From contig JAQGDQ010001039.1 of NCBI GenBank assembly GCA_030141605.1, positions 35,001 to 62,500 of the forward strand: a stretch of 27,500 nt of DNA. Direction: 5' to 3'. Of this stretch, positions 1-10,246 are shown piece by piece. Numbering within the stretch: position 1 is the first letter of the stretch; each line of letters begins with the position of its first letter. The notes under the pieces were generated by a model, which saw only the letters and a list, made by a program, of their open reading frames with translations, ran no database searches and was not told where the DNA came from. The translations under genes and the position numbers were made by a program. The stretch comes from Tubiluchus corallicola (taxonomy: Eukaryota; Priapulida; Priapulimorpha; Priapulimorphida; Tubiluchidae).

Positions 1-61
1 GGAACAAACATAGGTACCGACCCTGCGACCATAACCTGATTCTTTCAACTTTGTTCACAGA

Positions 62-545
62 CCTTATATATATAATCCTTATTTGCCATAAAAATCGATA
101 TTCATAGCTATAAAAGCATAAAAGAACATCGCAGCATGAGAATAAAATTCACACAACTGTTAAAGGCAAATGCGTCCAGTGCAAACTAAAAACTACTCTA
201 CTGTGCCAAAAATTTAAAACAAAATATACATTATAAAGTTACACGCAAATTATAATAGACTATATACAATATATACATATAATTTAAAATGGACGTGGGT
301 AAATAAAATTTGCAGATGAATATATATTATCGTTTACGTATGTTGGGTTTGCAAAACGATTTAATGTATATATTTTTAATTTTGATTTGAATTCGTCGAA
401 AGAGTTGATTTGCTTTAAATTTGGTTGCAGGGTATTCCAAAGTTGAACTCCTTAGTGTTGATCGAATAACGTGGGAGACAGAACTGCACCTTGTTTAACT
501 CCATTTGTGACAGTGTGGGCTTTCGAAGTTGTCCCGTTTCATAAA
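62..545 (-). mobile_element. Non-LTR retrotransposon (LINE) 3' end, copy A
   Basis: Read on the minus strand. At 511-464 the sequence encodes VTNGVKQGAVLSPTLF, which matches the conserved reverse-transcriptase block V(K/R)QGxxLSPxLF. After a stop, 451-284 encodes LWNTLQPNLKQINSFDEFK and runs to FIYPRPF and a TAA at 286-284. That is the usual LINE ORF2 carboxyl end (LWNSLP...SFxxFKxxLK). The 3' UTR follows and ends in an AATAAGGATTATATATATA-like tail near 62. About 250 residues that normally separate these two blocks are absent, so this copy is internally deleted and dead. The C-terminal and 3' UTR sequence recurs at 7187-7690 and 19598-20020. The clade (CR1/L2/Jockey-like) is inferred. Confidence 0.75.
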
Positions 546-1182
546 ATGTTCATATGTTTTTTTAAATAAACACTGGCAAGAGAGATAGCTGATTATGTTG
601 TGAAATTAGAACAAATTTCGTTTCTTTGCCTGTTAACAGATGGCGCGGCAAAGTCAGCAGACTGCTCAAGTGACCAGTAAAGAAATTGTTTGACTGTCTC
701 TTCATTTGCAGTCGACCAACTAAACGCTGTTCTTCAGGTCAATAATCTTTGAAACAGTCAGTTAAATCACATCAAATTATTAATCACAAGTTTTTGATGG
801 TTACCTAGGTTACAGGAAGCAGAAATTAGGAACTAACAATTTTAAACTTAAATACTCCCACTAGATGGCGCTTGCGAGAGGTTGGCCTTGGCGTAGATAA
901 ACAAATACCCGTGGAGTTTTTATATGCGTTGCGGTTGCAGAAAGTTGGTTGCTTTTTTCTTACTAATGATCGTTTCTCCATTATGATGAATGCTTAGGCG
1001 TACGTCATCATCACAGATGTTGTACAGTCAATTTGAAAAAATAATTTAGCTATTTTTATTGACCACCAGCAATCCCAATCTAAGAAAGGATGCAAATACT
1101 CTAAAGCTGAAATGTTCACAAATATGAGTTTATTGTCTGTAAGAAAACATCTTTACCGTCTAGCAACTTGCCCAAGATCTAT
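546..1182. other. AT-rich non-coding stretch, no gene seen
   Basis: I see no coding frame or RNA gene here. The only item of note is a CTCF-like 15-mer, listed separately. Confidence 0.5.
858..872 (+). promoter_or_regulatory. CTCF-like motif CCACTAGATGGCGCT
   Basis: The 15-mer fits the bilaterian CTCF core consensus as I know it (CCASYAGRKGGCRSY) at every position. This is a motif match only, and binding is not shown. Confidence 0.3.
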
Positions 1183-1395
1183 TATAGGTTTTACATGTCA
1201 AATGTAGACACAGGAAAGTTCAAATGTGACTTAGGTAAGTCAAATGTAGACATAGGAATTTCGAATGTCTTACCAAAAGCGCTCAAGATTTGTTGAAAAC
1301 CATTGTTAACACATTTGAACTAGCGAGACAACTTTGAATTATCTAAATCTACATTTGAGTTAACGCAGGTCTACATTTGACATGTAAAACCTATA
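1183..1395. mobile_element. Short terminal-inverted-repeat element (MITE-like)
   Basis: Bases 1183-1209 and 1369-1395 are perfect 27-bp inverted repeats (outer end TATAGGTTTTACATGTCAAA). The inner sequence repeats the GTCAAATGTAGACATAGGAA motif near 1230 and its inverse near 1345. The element is about 213 bp with no coding capacity, typical of a non-autonomous DNA element. No clear target-site duplication is visible. Confidence 0.6.
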
Positions 1396-1579
1396 TAATG
1401 GTAGCTTAAACAATAAACAGAGATTGCTACCACAACTTTTACTTCTAATTTCAGTTCAGTAAATGAACTATTTCTTCTTTTGTTGCTCTAAATATTGTGG
1501 GCATTTTGAGCGTCTGGCCTTTATTAGGTTTTGGTACACGCGTCTGGCACTCCACTGTTTCCCATGTCTGCAGGCAAAA

Positions 1580-1807
1580 TTTTCTCCTGTGATGCAATTG
1601 TTAAGTTTGGTCTCAAATGTTGTTAATCTTTATTAATTTTTGATATCCAAGTTGGTTTTGGTTTATCTGGAACTCATTTAACAGGTTTCAGTGCCTCGTT
1701 CAATGTTAATCTTACTGGTGTTGTTCGAACAATTTCATTAAGTGGTTTATCCATCTTAGCTTTGTGATTCTAGTGCTCCAAAGTTCCTCTTCGGTTCTGT
1801 TATACAG
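1580..1807 (-). mobile_element. LINE ORF2 C-terminal fragment, second family
   Basis: Minus-strand frames read LYNRTEEELWSTRITKLRW from 1807 and, after a frameshift, VRLTLNEALKPVK and KPKPTWISKINKD near 1715-1630. This is the C-terminal signature of a common invertebrate LINE group (LYxRTxxxPWSxxIxxRRLRWxGHLLRLP...ARxALxEALKPxKxPxGRPKTTW). At least one frameshift and several stops show that it is dead. A better copy of the same region is at 22755-23250 on the minus strand. Confidence 0.7.
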
Positions 1808-2116
1808 CTGCTTATTTAAAATGATATATGATCATTTTATTTTTAAGATTTTTCTACGTAGATTTCTGTGGAACAGAAATTAGCTATTTAAAAACTTTCA
1901 TTCGTTTTCGTTTCAAAGAAAATCTGTCTACCTACCTTGGCTACTATTATTTGTTTAAGTTCTTTATAAATACAATGCAGATATGAATGTGTCAATGGAT
2001 GATTTTTATTGAAATGTAAATATTGCAGTCGATAATTACACCGAGAAGGTTTCCTGTAATGTGTGTCAGACTGGGTGTCTGTTCTGTTCTGTTGTGTTTT
2101 GCTCTGTTTTTCTTTG
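1808..2116. other. No feature seen
   Basis: AT-rich sequence leading into the pentanucleotide array. It may include more decayed LINE sequence, but I cannot support a reading. Confidence 0.4.
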
Positions 2117-2857
2117 TTTTGTTCTATTCTATTCTATTCTATTCTATTCTATTCTATTCTATTCTATTCTATTCTATTCTATTCTATTCTATTCTATTCT
2201 ATTCTATTCTATTCCATTCCACTCTATTATTCTATTCTATTCTATTCTATTCTATTCTATTCTATTCTATTCTATTCTATTCTATTCTATTCTATTCTAT
2301 TCTATTCTATTCTATTCTATTCTGTTCTGTTCCGTTCCGTTCCGTTCCGTTCCGTTCCATTCCATTCCATTCCATTCCATTCCATTCCATTCCATTCCAT
2401 TCCATTCCATTCCATTCATTCTATTCTATTCTGTTCTGTTCTGTTCTATTCTATTCTATTCTATTCTATTCTATTCTATTCTATTCTATTCTATTCTATT
2501 CTATTCTATTCTATTCTATTCTATTCTATTCTATTCTATTCTATTCTATCCCGTTCTATTCTATTCTATTCTATTCTATTCTATTCTATTCTATTCTATT
2601 CTATTCTATTCTATTCTATTCTATTCCGTTCCGTTCCGTTCCGTTCCATTCCATTCCATTCCATTCTGCTCTATTCTATTCTATTCTGTTCTATTCTATT
2701 CTATTCTATTCTATTCTATTCTATCCCGTTCTATTCCATTCTATCCCGTTCTATTCTATTCTATTCTATTCTATTCTATTCTATTCTATTCTATTCTATT
2801 CTATTCTATTCTATTCTATTCTATTCTATTCCATTCTATTCTACTCTATTCTATTAT
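2117..2857. repeat. (TTCTA)n pentanucleotide array with variant blocks
   Basis: About 740 bp of a 5-bp repeat. Long TTCTA blocks alternate with pure blocks of TTCTG, TTCCG (about 2331-2355 and 2626-2645) and TTCCA (about 2356-2416 and 2646-2665). TTCCA is the same motif as human satellite 2/3 (GGAAT), and TTCTA is the SCA10 motif. All open frames across the array are artefacts of a 5-bp period read in three frames. Confidence 0.97.
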
Positions 2858-2904
2858 AAACTATTTTCAATGCACTACTTTTGAGTGCAGAATAGATGCT
2901 ACGA

Positions 2905-3384
2905 TGACGTCCGTAACTTCCGGGAAGCGTTGTAGTGTCCCGTCTTTGCAACATGGACCAGCTCAAAGTCACACTATCCCCGTGTGACGTCCGTAACTTC
3001 CGGGAAGCGTTGTAGTGTCCCGTCTTTGCAACATGGACCAGCTCAAAGTCACACTATCCCCGTGTGACGTCCGTAACTTCCGGGAAGCTTTGTAGTGTCC
3101 CGTCTTTGCAACATGGACCAGCTCAAAGTCACACTATCCCCGTGTGACGTCCGTAACTTCCGGGAAGCGCTGTAGTGTCCCGTCTTTGCAACATGGACCA
3201 GCTCAAAGTCACACTATCCCCGTGTGACGTCCGTAACTTCCGGGAAGCGTTGTAGTGTCCCGTCTTTGCAACATGGACCAGCTCAAAGTCACACTATCCC
3301 CGTGTGACGTCCGTAACTTCCGGGAAACGTTGTAGTGTCCCGTCTTTGCAACATGGACCAGCTCAAAGTCACACTATCCCCGTG
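2905..3384. repeat. 80-bp minisatellite, six copies
   Basis: Exactly six head-to-tail 80-bp units begin at 2905, 2985, 3065, 3145, 3225 and 3305. The units differ by only one or two bases, mostly at the GAAGCGTTGTAG position in copies 3, 4 and 6. Each carries TGACGTCC and the perfect palindrome CTTCCGGGAAG. Since 80 is not a multiple of three, the array is unlikely to be coding. The near identity indicates recent expansion. Confidence 0.97.
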
Positions 3385-3943
3385 TTCTCAATGAAACGAG
3401 AGAAGTATGTTTGGGCGAAACATTTCGGAAAATTTTCTGGAACCTTTTACTTTGTAAATAAACCAGCAAGACATTCGTTTGCTGCTGCGTATTACGAGTG
3501 GCATTCAATTCCCAGCGACAACGGAATCTGGGTCAGTGTCACGGTGACGTCACTTCCGTTAGGTTAGATTCCGTTTCCTAATGTTAACTGCACTTACTGG
3601 CTTCTCGCAATTTTCCGTTGAACGATTTCAGTTAGTAATCAAATGAAAAACAAGCAAATCTGACGTAATCAAAGCAGTCAAAACGTAGAGCAAAGCAATA
3701 AAGGAATCAACCAGTTTACATCATGGCGCTCACCATAGAAAGCAAAGCACGGATATAGATTTGTTATCAACAAAAAATGGGACTGAATCCTTTTGGGCTG
3801 CCGCATCCGGAATTCCTTTAAAGGAAAACATTTTATACACATACAGCATATTGAAAATGTAAAATGCACAATCAATGAAATGATGATGATGATGATAATG
3901 ATGATGATGATAAATCCTAATTTGCACAATATACATATATATA
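3385..3943. other. Unique sequence between arrays, no supported gene
   Basis: A short open frame continues from the minisatellite to 3567, but I recognise no domain in it. A small (GAT)n run lies at about 3877-3911. Otherwise no feature is visible. Confidence 0.4.
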
Positions 3944-4437
3944 TGTAGTATAGTATAGTATAGTATAGTATAGTATAGTATAGTATAGTATAGTATAGTA
4001 TAGTATAGTATAGTATAGTATAGTATAGTATAGTATAGTATAGTATAGTATAGTATAGCATAGCAAAACATAGCATAGTATAGTATAGCATAGTATAGTA
4101 TAGCATAGTATGTATAGTATAGTATGTACAGTATAGTGTGGTGTGGTGTAGTGTAGTGTAGTGTAGTGTAGTGTAGTGTAGTGTAGTGTAGTGTAGTGTA
4201 GTGTAGTGTAGTGTAGTGTAGTGCAGTGCAGTGCAGTGCAGTGCAGTGCAGTTACAGTTACAGTGCAGTGCAGTGCAGTACAGTACAGTACAGTACAGTA
4301 CAGTACAGTACAGTACAGTACAGTACAGTACAGTACAGTACAGTACAGTACAGTACAGTACAGTACAGTACAGTACAGTACAGTACAGTACAGTACAGTA
4401 CAGTACAGTACAGTACAGTACAGTATAGTATAGTATA
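3944..4437. repeat. Compound pentanucleotide array TATAG/TGTAG/TGCAG/TACAG
   Basis: The blocks run in order: TATAG (about 3946-4068), a mixed zone, TGTAG (about 4136-4222), TGCAG with a TTACAGTTACAG interruption (about 4218-4275), TACAG (about 4276-4424) and a short return to TATAG. Each of the main neighbouring motifs differs by one base. The long open frames on both strands are repeat artefacts. Confidence 0.97.
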
Positions 4438-4769
4438 TATGTGGTCCTGTTGTCCTTAATTCAGGTACCACAAACTTGCTTATAAAACATTTTAGCAATA
4501 ATTTAGAACATCTGTAATTAAGGTCCACAATAACAGAATTCGTTCACTAGGGTTGACTATTATTAACTTCGTTCAATAATAACAGTATTATTTAGATTAC
4601 ACTATTAGGAAAGTATTAAAAAGGACAAACTTTTCTATATGCACGCTTACTATTATATAAAAACTAGGACTATTGTTAAAAGTTACGATAAATTCAGGAC
4701 AAGTTTTGCCTGAGTTATACATATATTTATACATACATACGTGGGCGTAAGCTAAAATTTATCTTACAT
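4438..4769. other. AT-rich spacer, no feature seen
   Basis: No coding frame, RNA gene or clear repeat is visible. Confidence 0.5.
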
Positions 4770-4792
4770 TTCTTCTCCTTCTTCTTCTTCTT

Positions 4793-4874
<82 letters not shown>
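4770..4874. repeat. (TTC)n then (TTA)n trinucleotide array
   Basis: About 50 bp of TTC switches abruptly near 4822 to about 52 bp of TTA, a one-base motif change. It is not coding. Confidence 0.95.
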
Positions 4875-4875
<1 letters not shown>

Positions 4876-5141
4876 ATATCTTAAGTTTATAATAAGTATC
4901 AAAATCCATGAAAGAGAAAGCGAGAGAACTAAATTAGACTTGTCTGGATGACATTTTAACGAATCCTATTATAAACGCATGACGGAACAAATTACAAATA
5001 AAATAATGTCAATAAATTGCAAGTAATTACCATATTACAATGTTATTACACCCATAATAAACTAACAGCACCAATGTTACAAATTACATTATACAAGTAG
5101 ATTTGTAGACAAAAATACTTTAATTGGACTTAGTTTGCTGC

Positions 5142-5506
5142 CTTGACATAGACATAGACACTAGACACAGACATAGACATAGACATAGACATAGACATAG
5201 ACATAGACATAGACATAGACATAGACATAGACATAGACATAGACATAGACATAGACATAGACATAGACATAGACATAGACATAGACATAGACATAGACAT
5301 AGACATAGACATAGACAGACATGGACATGGACATGGACATGGACATGGACATGGACATGGACATGGACATGGACATAGACATAGACATAGACATAGACAT
5401 AGACATAGACATAGACATAGACATAGACATAGACATAGACATAGACATAGACATAGACATAGACATAGACATAGACATAGACATAGACATTGACATAGAC
5501 ATAGAA
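5142..5506. repeat. (GACATA)n hexanucleotide array with an internal (GACATG)n block
   Basis: About 365 bp of GACATA repeats, with a pure GACATG block near 5313-5372 entered through a 4-bp phase slip (GACAGACATG). Dipeptide open frames on both strands are artefacts of the 6-bp period. Confidence 0.97.
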
Positions 5507-5567
5507 CATTTATTGTCTCCAATTAGTTTAACATCAAAAGTTTTTTAAATATCAAGTAATTATAATC

Positions 5568-5618
5568 ATGGAGCAGGGCAGGGAAGGACCATAGGGTCAT
5601 CTAGTCTCCTGCCCTTTC
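5568..5618 (-). mobile_element. CR1-like LINE 3' terminal hairpin
   Basis: On the minus strand the segment reads AGGAGACTAGATGACC, four loop bases and then GGTCCTTCC, closed by AGGGCAGG/CCTGCCCT (5575-5582 with 5608-5615). This resembles the conserved 3' UTR hairpin of CR1 elements (GGACTAGATGACC...GGTCCCTTCC), and it is followed by ATGATTATAAT, similar to the short terminal repeats of CR1. I recognise no ORF remnant upstream. The CR1 assignment is from memory of the family and is tentative. Confidence 0.5.
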
Positions 5619-6223
5619 TTATAAATAGATTAGTATATTAAAAATTAACGGTGATGCTGCAGATAACAAAAACAAAAACAAATAAGAAAATAATAATAAT
5701 AAAAACATTATAAATGATACAAATTATCCAAAAAGAACTGAAAACAAAAGATAATAAAGTTAGATAACTAAATCTAAACAAAACAATACAATTATTCAGT
5801 AATTAGGATTATTATATGTAGTAGTTTCAAATGGGGTTTTATTAAATTTGAAATTTGACCAAGGTTAGTGAGTAGTTAAAAACTGAAAGAAAAAAATAAG
5901 CATAAAAAAGTGTAATGTAGAAAAATATATGAGAAAAAGTAAGTATGAGAAAGAGCAACAATTACTTAGGAGATGAGGGAATCGTCTTTCCGATTGACAA
6001 TTTTTGTACATTATTCTACATAAAGCTAGTAAGAAGTATTCCATGTATAGCAGGAACGCAAACTTTTGTAGCTTAGTTGTAATGAATAACTTTAAAGCCA
6101 AGTGAATCATTAAGAGCGTTGGCAGGAAGTAGATCCTTGGGGAAAACCTGTCTGGCGCGTGAAATGGTTGAAACAGCTTTTTCCCATGTTATAACAGTTG
6201 CTAACATGTTGTAACAAGTTCTT
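5619..6223. other. A-rich sequence, no supported gene
   Basis: A-rich sequence with short minus-strand open frames of biased composition and no recognisable domain. It could be decayed retroelement 3' UTR belonging to the hairpin at 5568-5618. Confidence 0.4.
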
Positions 6224-6842
6224 ACATGTTTTAGAAAGTACCTATATAGTACAAAACGGTGCACAGATATATAAAAAAGTTAGTACTGACATTTATGACT
6301 GTAACTCAGTATGACGTCTATCACATTTGTTGTAGTAGTTCAATTCTAACATGTTTTAGAGAGTACTTATATAGTACAAAACGGTGCACAGATAAATAAA
6401 AAAATTAGTACTGACATTTATGACAGCAACTCAGTATGACGTCTATTACATTTGTTGTAGTAGTTCAATTCTAACATGTTTTAGAGAGTACTTATATAGT
6501 ACAAAACGGTGCACAGATATATAAAAAAGTTAGTACTGACATTTATGACAGCAACTCAGTATGACGTCTATCACATTTGTTGTAGTAGTTCAATTCTAAC
6601 ATGTTTTAGAGAGAACTTATATAGTACAAAACGGTGCACAGATATATAAAAAAGTTAGTACTGACATTTATGACAGCAACTCAGTATGACGTCTATCACA
6701 TTTGTTATAGTAGTTCAATTCTAACATGTTTTAGAGAGTACTTATATAGTACAAAACGGTGCACAGATATATAAAAAAGTTAGTACTAAGATTTATGACT
6801 GTAACTCAATATGACGTCTGACACGTTTATTATTGTATTTCA
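6224..6842. repeat. 125-bp tandem satellite, five copies
   Basis: Units begin with ACATGTTTTAGAGAGTAC at 6224, 6349, 6474, 6599 and 6724, exactly 125 bp apart. The outer copies are the most diverged and the last is about 6 bp short. Each unit contains ACTTATATAGTAC, AAAACGGTGCACAGATATA and CAGTATGACGTCTAT. No open frame spans the units. Confidence 0.95.
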
Positions 6843-7186
6843 ACATGTCGCCTAACATTGTACAATTGTTGTAAATAAGTAATTACATCGTGATGTTTTA
6901 ATAATTCGTTCTTTGTTTTTATTTATCTCTAGCCAAGAACTAGAGTGACGATCAACAAAACACAAATAACATGCTTTTTGTGAACTTCCTGCATTCAGTC
7001 TAAGAGCTTAAAAACTGGCACACTTAAAGAGCAAACAAAAATAGCTAGCTAGAACTTTTACAAGTTCGTGACATGGTACCGAAGAGCAAGCACTGTGTCG
7101 ATTTTTCAAGTTCGCAACACAGACTGTAAGTTGGTAACCAGTGGGTATTGAACTCGAGTGCCCTATACGGTCAGTCTTATACAATA
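6843..7186. other. No feature seen
   Basis: Non-coding sequence leading into the LINE tail and an (AT)n run at about 7190-7226. Confidence 0.4.
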
Positions 7187-7690
7187 TATATATACAATTA
7201 GTATATATATATATATATATATATATTATAAATATTATTTATTTGTCATTAAAATGGTTCACTCATTATAATAAAATTAGTAAGCCTCAAGGTAATGTTA
7301 AGATAACAACACTGTTCAAGACAAATGCGTCCAATGCAGACTAAAAAACTAAAGTGCAAAACTAAGGCCTAATTCAATACAGTAAATGGACATATTTACA
7401 AACACCATATTAAAATATTTTACAAAACAATATTATAAAAGTACATTAAATTTTACACGACATATTTTACACTATATATACATTTGACATGACACAATTA
7501 ACAGAAACATGTATTACATTACATAAATTTCACTCATTACATTTACACTATTTATACATTTGACATTACAAAACTGACATAACACATATTACATTACATA
7601 CTTTTTTTAAAAAAATTTCATTTTTAATCGTTATATGGAGTCAGGGGCGGGAGTAGATGAAAGTTGAGTCTGTGTAATTAGTATGTGTAA
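7187..7690 (-). mobile_element. LINE 3' end, copy B (same family as copy A)
   Basis: On the minus strand the ORF remnant ends THTNYTDSTFIYSRP and then TGA (stop at 7643-7641), aligning with the FIYPRPF and FIYPRPC ends of copies A and D. The 3' UTR carries the same GACGCATTTG block (complement near 7325) and ends in AATAA plus a TA-rich tail at about 7190-7240. The upstream ORF sequence is frameshifted beyond recognition. Confidence 0.7.
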
Positions 7691-8067
7691 AACAAATGAA
7701 TCATGGGGAGCGTCTTCAAACACTGTTTTTCGCATGTTCGTATTACAAAGCATCCATTTGTGTCCTTAGTAACAACGTTTTTACAAACTTTAGTATAAAA
7801 TATGGAACTTTTATATTATATCTGTCACTTTTATATTATACAGGTCGTTTTGTGTAAACTGGTACTATTTGATTTTAGTTGTTCTTTTATATTATTTTGA
7901 GGCACGAAATCCGTGGTTTACTGGTATATAAAAGTCTTACGAATATAACAGCTATTTTATTTACAGAGTTTTTTAACCATACCCTGCAAATGGTCACTGT
8001 ATGTATTTTATGTAAATATTTGCATATGTGTAAAATTTTAAATTTTAAATAAAGAATTATACTACTA
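7691..8067. other. No feature seen
   Basis: AT-rich non-coding sequence. The first part may be decayed ORF of LINE copy B. Confidence 0.4.
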
Positions 8068-8382
<315 letters not shown>

Positions 8383-8458
8383 AGTAACAACGAGCGGACT
8401 CCTCACAAAATAAGATGACATAAGAAAAGATATTTAAGTCAGGATAACTTGATTGAGC

Positions 8459-9045
8459 AAAGCTTGTTTACAACAAGGTTCTGATTAGTGCAAAGTTTGC
8501 AAACAATATTCAGGATAATACCAAAAAGCACAAATTTTGTTTTTGTTCAAAATATGTTTTTTGGTACTAGCCTGAACATTGCTTGCAAACTGTGCACCAA
8601 TCAGGAACTTGATGTAAACAAGCTTTTTTAATTTCATCTTTTTGGTTGCTTTTATGTTTTGAAAAAAACACGTCAAAATTTAAAAGCAACTCAAAAAGTG
8701 GAAATTTAAAAGGCTCTTCTAAAACTAGGTCCTGATTAGTGCACAGTTTGCAAACAATATTCAGGATAATACCAAAAAACAGAAATTTTATTTTTGTTCA
8801 AAAGATATGTTTTTTGGTATTATCCTGTGCAAACTGTGCTCCAATCAAGACCTAGTTTTAGAAGAGCCTTTTAAATTTCGTCTTTTTCAGTTGCTTTTAA
8901 ATTTTGACGTGTTTTTTTTCAAAACATAAAAGCAACCAAAAAGATGAAATTAAAAAAGCTTGTTTACATCAAGGTCTTGATGGATGCAAAGTTTGCAAGC
9001 AATGTTCAGGCTACTACCAAAAAACATATCTTTTGAAAAAAAACA
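8459..9045. repeat. Nested palindrome of foldback modules
   Basis: One inverted repeat spans 8459-8627 (arms AAGCTTGTTTAC...ACCAAAAA and the inverse). A second spans 8709-8868 (arms starting AAAGGCTCTTCTAAAACTAGG). Together they form a larger palindrome centred near 8795, in which about 8541-8780 pairs with about 8808-9040 with few mismatches. The same core (GTGCAAAGTTTGCAAACAAT and variants) occurs four times in alternating orientation. There is no coding frame. It is probably a foldback DNA element or repeated insertions of one. Confidence 0.85.
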
Positions 9046-9754
9046 AACATGTCAAAATTTAAAAGCAGCTCAAAAGACAAAATTTTAACAGCACAATACA
9101 ATTAATAAGAATGGCACTCTTGCTAGAAAACTTGAAGCTGACCCTTAAAGGACAAGAAAAGGGTCACCTGAAGTAGGCTTCACAAAAATCGCCTTAAAAT
9201 GATACTATTTTACAGCAATTTTATGCGTATATCTTGCTCGCGTTGAAAGGAATTTTAGTTTGTTTTCATTTTAAATCTCCCGCAATACTGTTCTGACCGC
9301 GCCATTACATGACGTCATATACGCACAACGTAAATCAGGGGAAGAAAAGGAAATGTTAAACTACGTCCCAAAAAACCTTCCATGCAAAATTATATTACTT
9401 AGCATTTCGCTTACCTGCTTGAAAGACTTATGTAACTAAAAAGGAAAATTATTAATTATTTAAAATGTTTTCACCAATTGGTAAAATGTCACTGACTCAC
9501 CCTCCAGGGTGCACCACTCACTAATCAAAAATTTATTTTTAATCTTATGGACAAGATACAGTAATTTCAAATTTTATTTAGTTAGTGACGTGTGCGCTAC
9601 GAATGTCCTGATTATTTTTTCAAACTTTATACAATGTTATTTTAACTTGTTTCAAATGACCTGTCGTCAAAATGGTTGCGTCTAACGGTCATCGCGGGAG
9701 TTTAAATTTACGTGTTTTATGCAGCGTTATTGCAGAGACAAGTCTAATATGCAC
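9046..9754. other. No supported gene
   Basis: The first 40 bp repeat the spacer module of the preceding palindrome. The remainder is non-coding, with a single TGACGTCA near 9309. Confidence 0.4.
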
Positions 9755-10065
9755 AGAAGCAAGAAGTAACAGCACAGAACAGTTTATTACATTGAGAATA
9801 TTTCTGAGACAAAAGTATGCCTGCATGTACGCAACAGTCAACAGACGTGGGGTATGTCTAGGGGGTATAGAAGCAAGGAGTAACAGCACAGAACAGTTTA
9901 TTACACTGAAAGTATTTCTGAAATAATGGTATACTTACATGTACACAACAGTCGACAGACTTGGGGCAGGTGTAGGGGGTACAGAAGCAAGGAGTAACAG
10001 CACAGAACAATTTATTACATTGAAAGTATTTCTGAGACAGTGGGGTACTTGCACGTACACAACAT
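9755..10065. repeat. 114-bp tandem repeat, about 2.7 copies
   Basis: Units begin AGAAGCAAGGAGTAACAGCA at about 9755, 9869 and 9983 (period 114) and contain ACAGAACAGTTTATTACA and GTACACAACAGTCGACAGAC. The third is incomplete. Because 114 is divisible by three, open frames run through the units, but they show no domain. Confidence 0.9.
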
Positions 10066-10246
10066 GGACTAGACCTACTTATATTATATACTATATATAC
10101 CATATACTATAATTCATACTAATACTATATACCGTCATATAATAGAATATACACTGTCTTCATTACTGTACATTCTGTAAGAGCATAATGGACTATGGCA
10201 ATCGCCTTAACATTCTAAGCACATTACAAGCCTATAAGCCCCAACC

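Noticed and set aside
2023-2987. Long open frames of FYSIL-type repeats
   Set aside because: Translation of a 5-bp repeat in three frames. All frames stay open because no unit creates a stop, so there is no coding evidence.
3304-3567. 87-codon frame leaving the 80-bp minisatellite
   Set aside because: It starts inside the repeat, whose period is not a multiple of three, and shows no known domain in the unique part.
3917-4528. Open frames on both strands over the TATAG/TGTAG/TACAG array
   Set aside because: Pure simple-sequence artefacts.
4743-4756. GGCGTAAGCTAA identical to part of the splice-module minisatellite
   Set aside because: Only 12 bases match, with no further similarity on either side. 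Treated as coincidence.
5120-5548. VY, CL and MS dipeptide open frames
   Set aside because: Artefacts of the GACATA hexamer.
5865-6264. Minus-strand frames of 81 and 63 codons
   Set aside because: Biased AT-rich composition and no domain. The second overlaps the start of the 125-bp satellite.
7141-7180. tRNA-like B box on the minus strand (GAGTTCAATACCC)
   Set aside because: No matching A box or cloverleaf at the proper distance. The sequence just inside is an (AT)n run.
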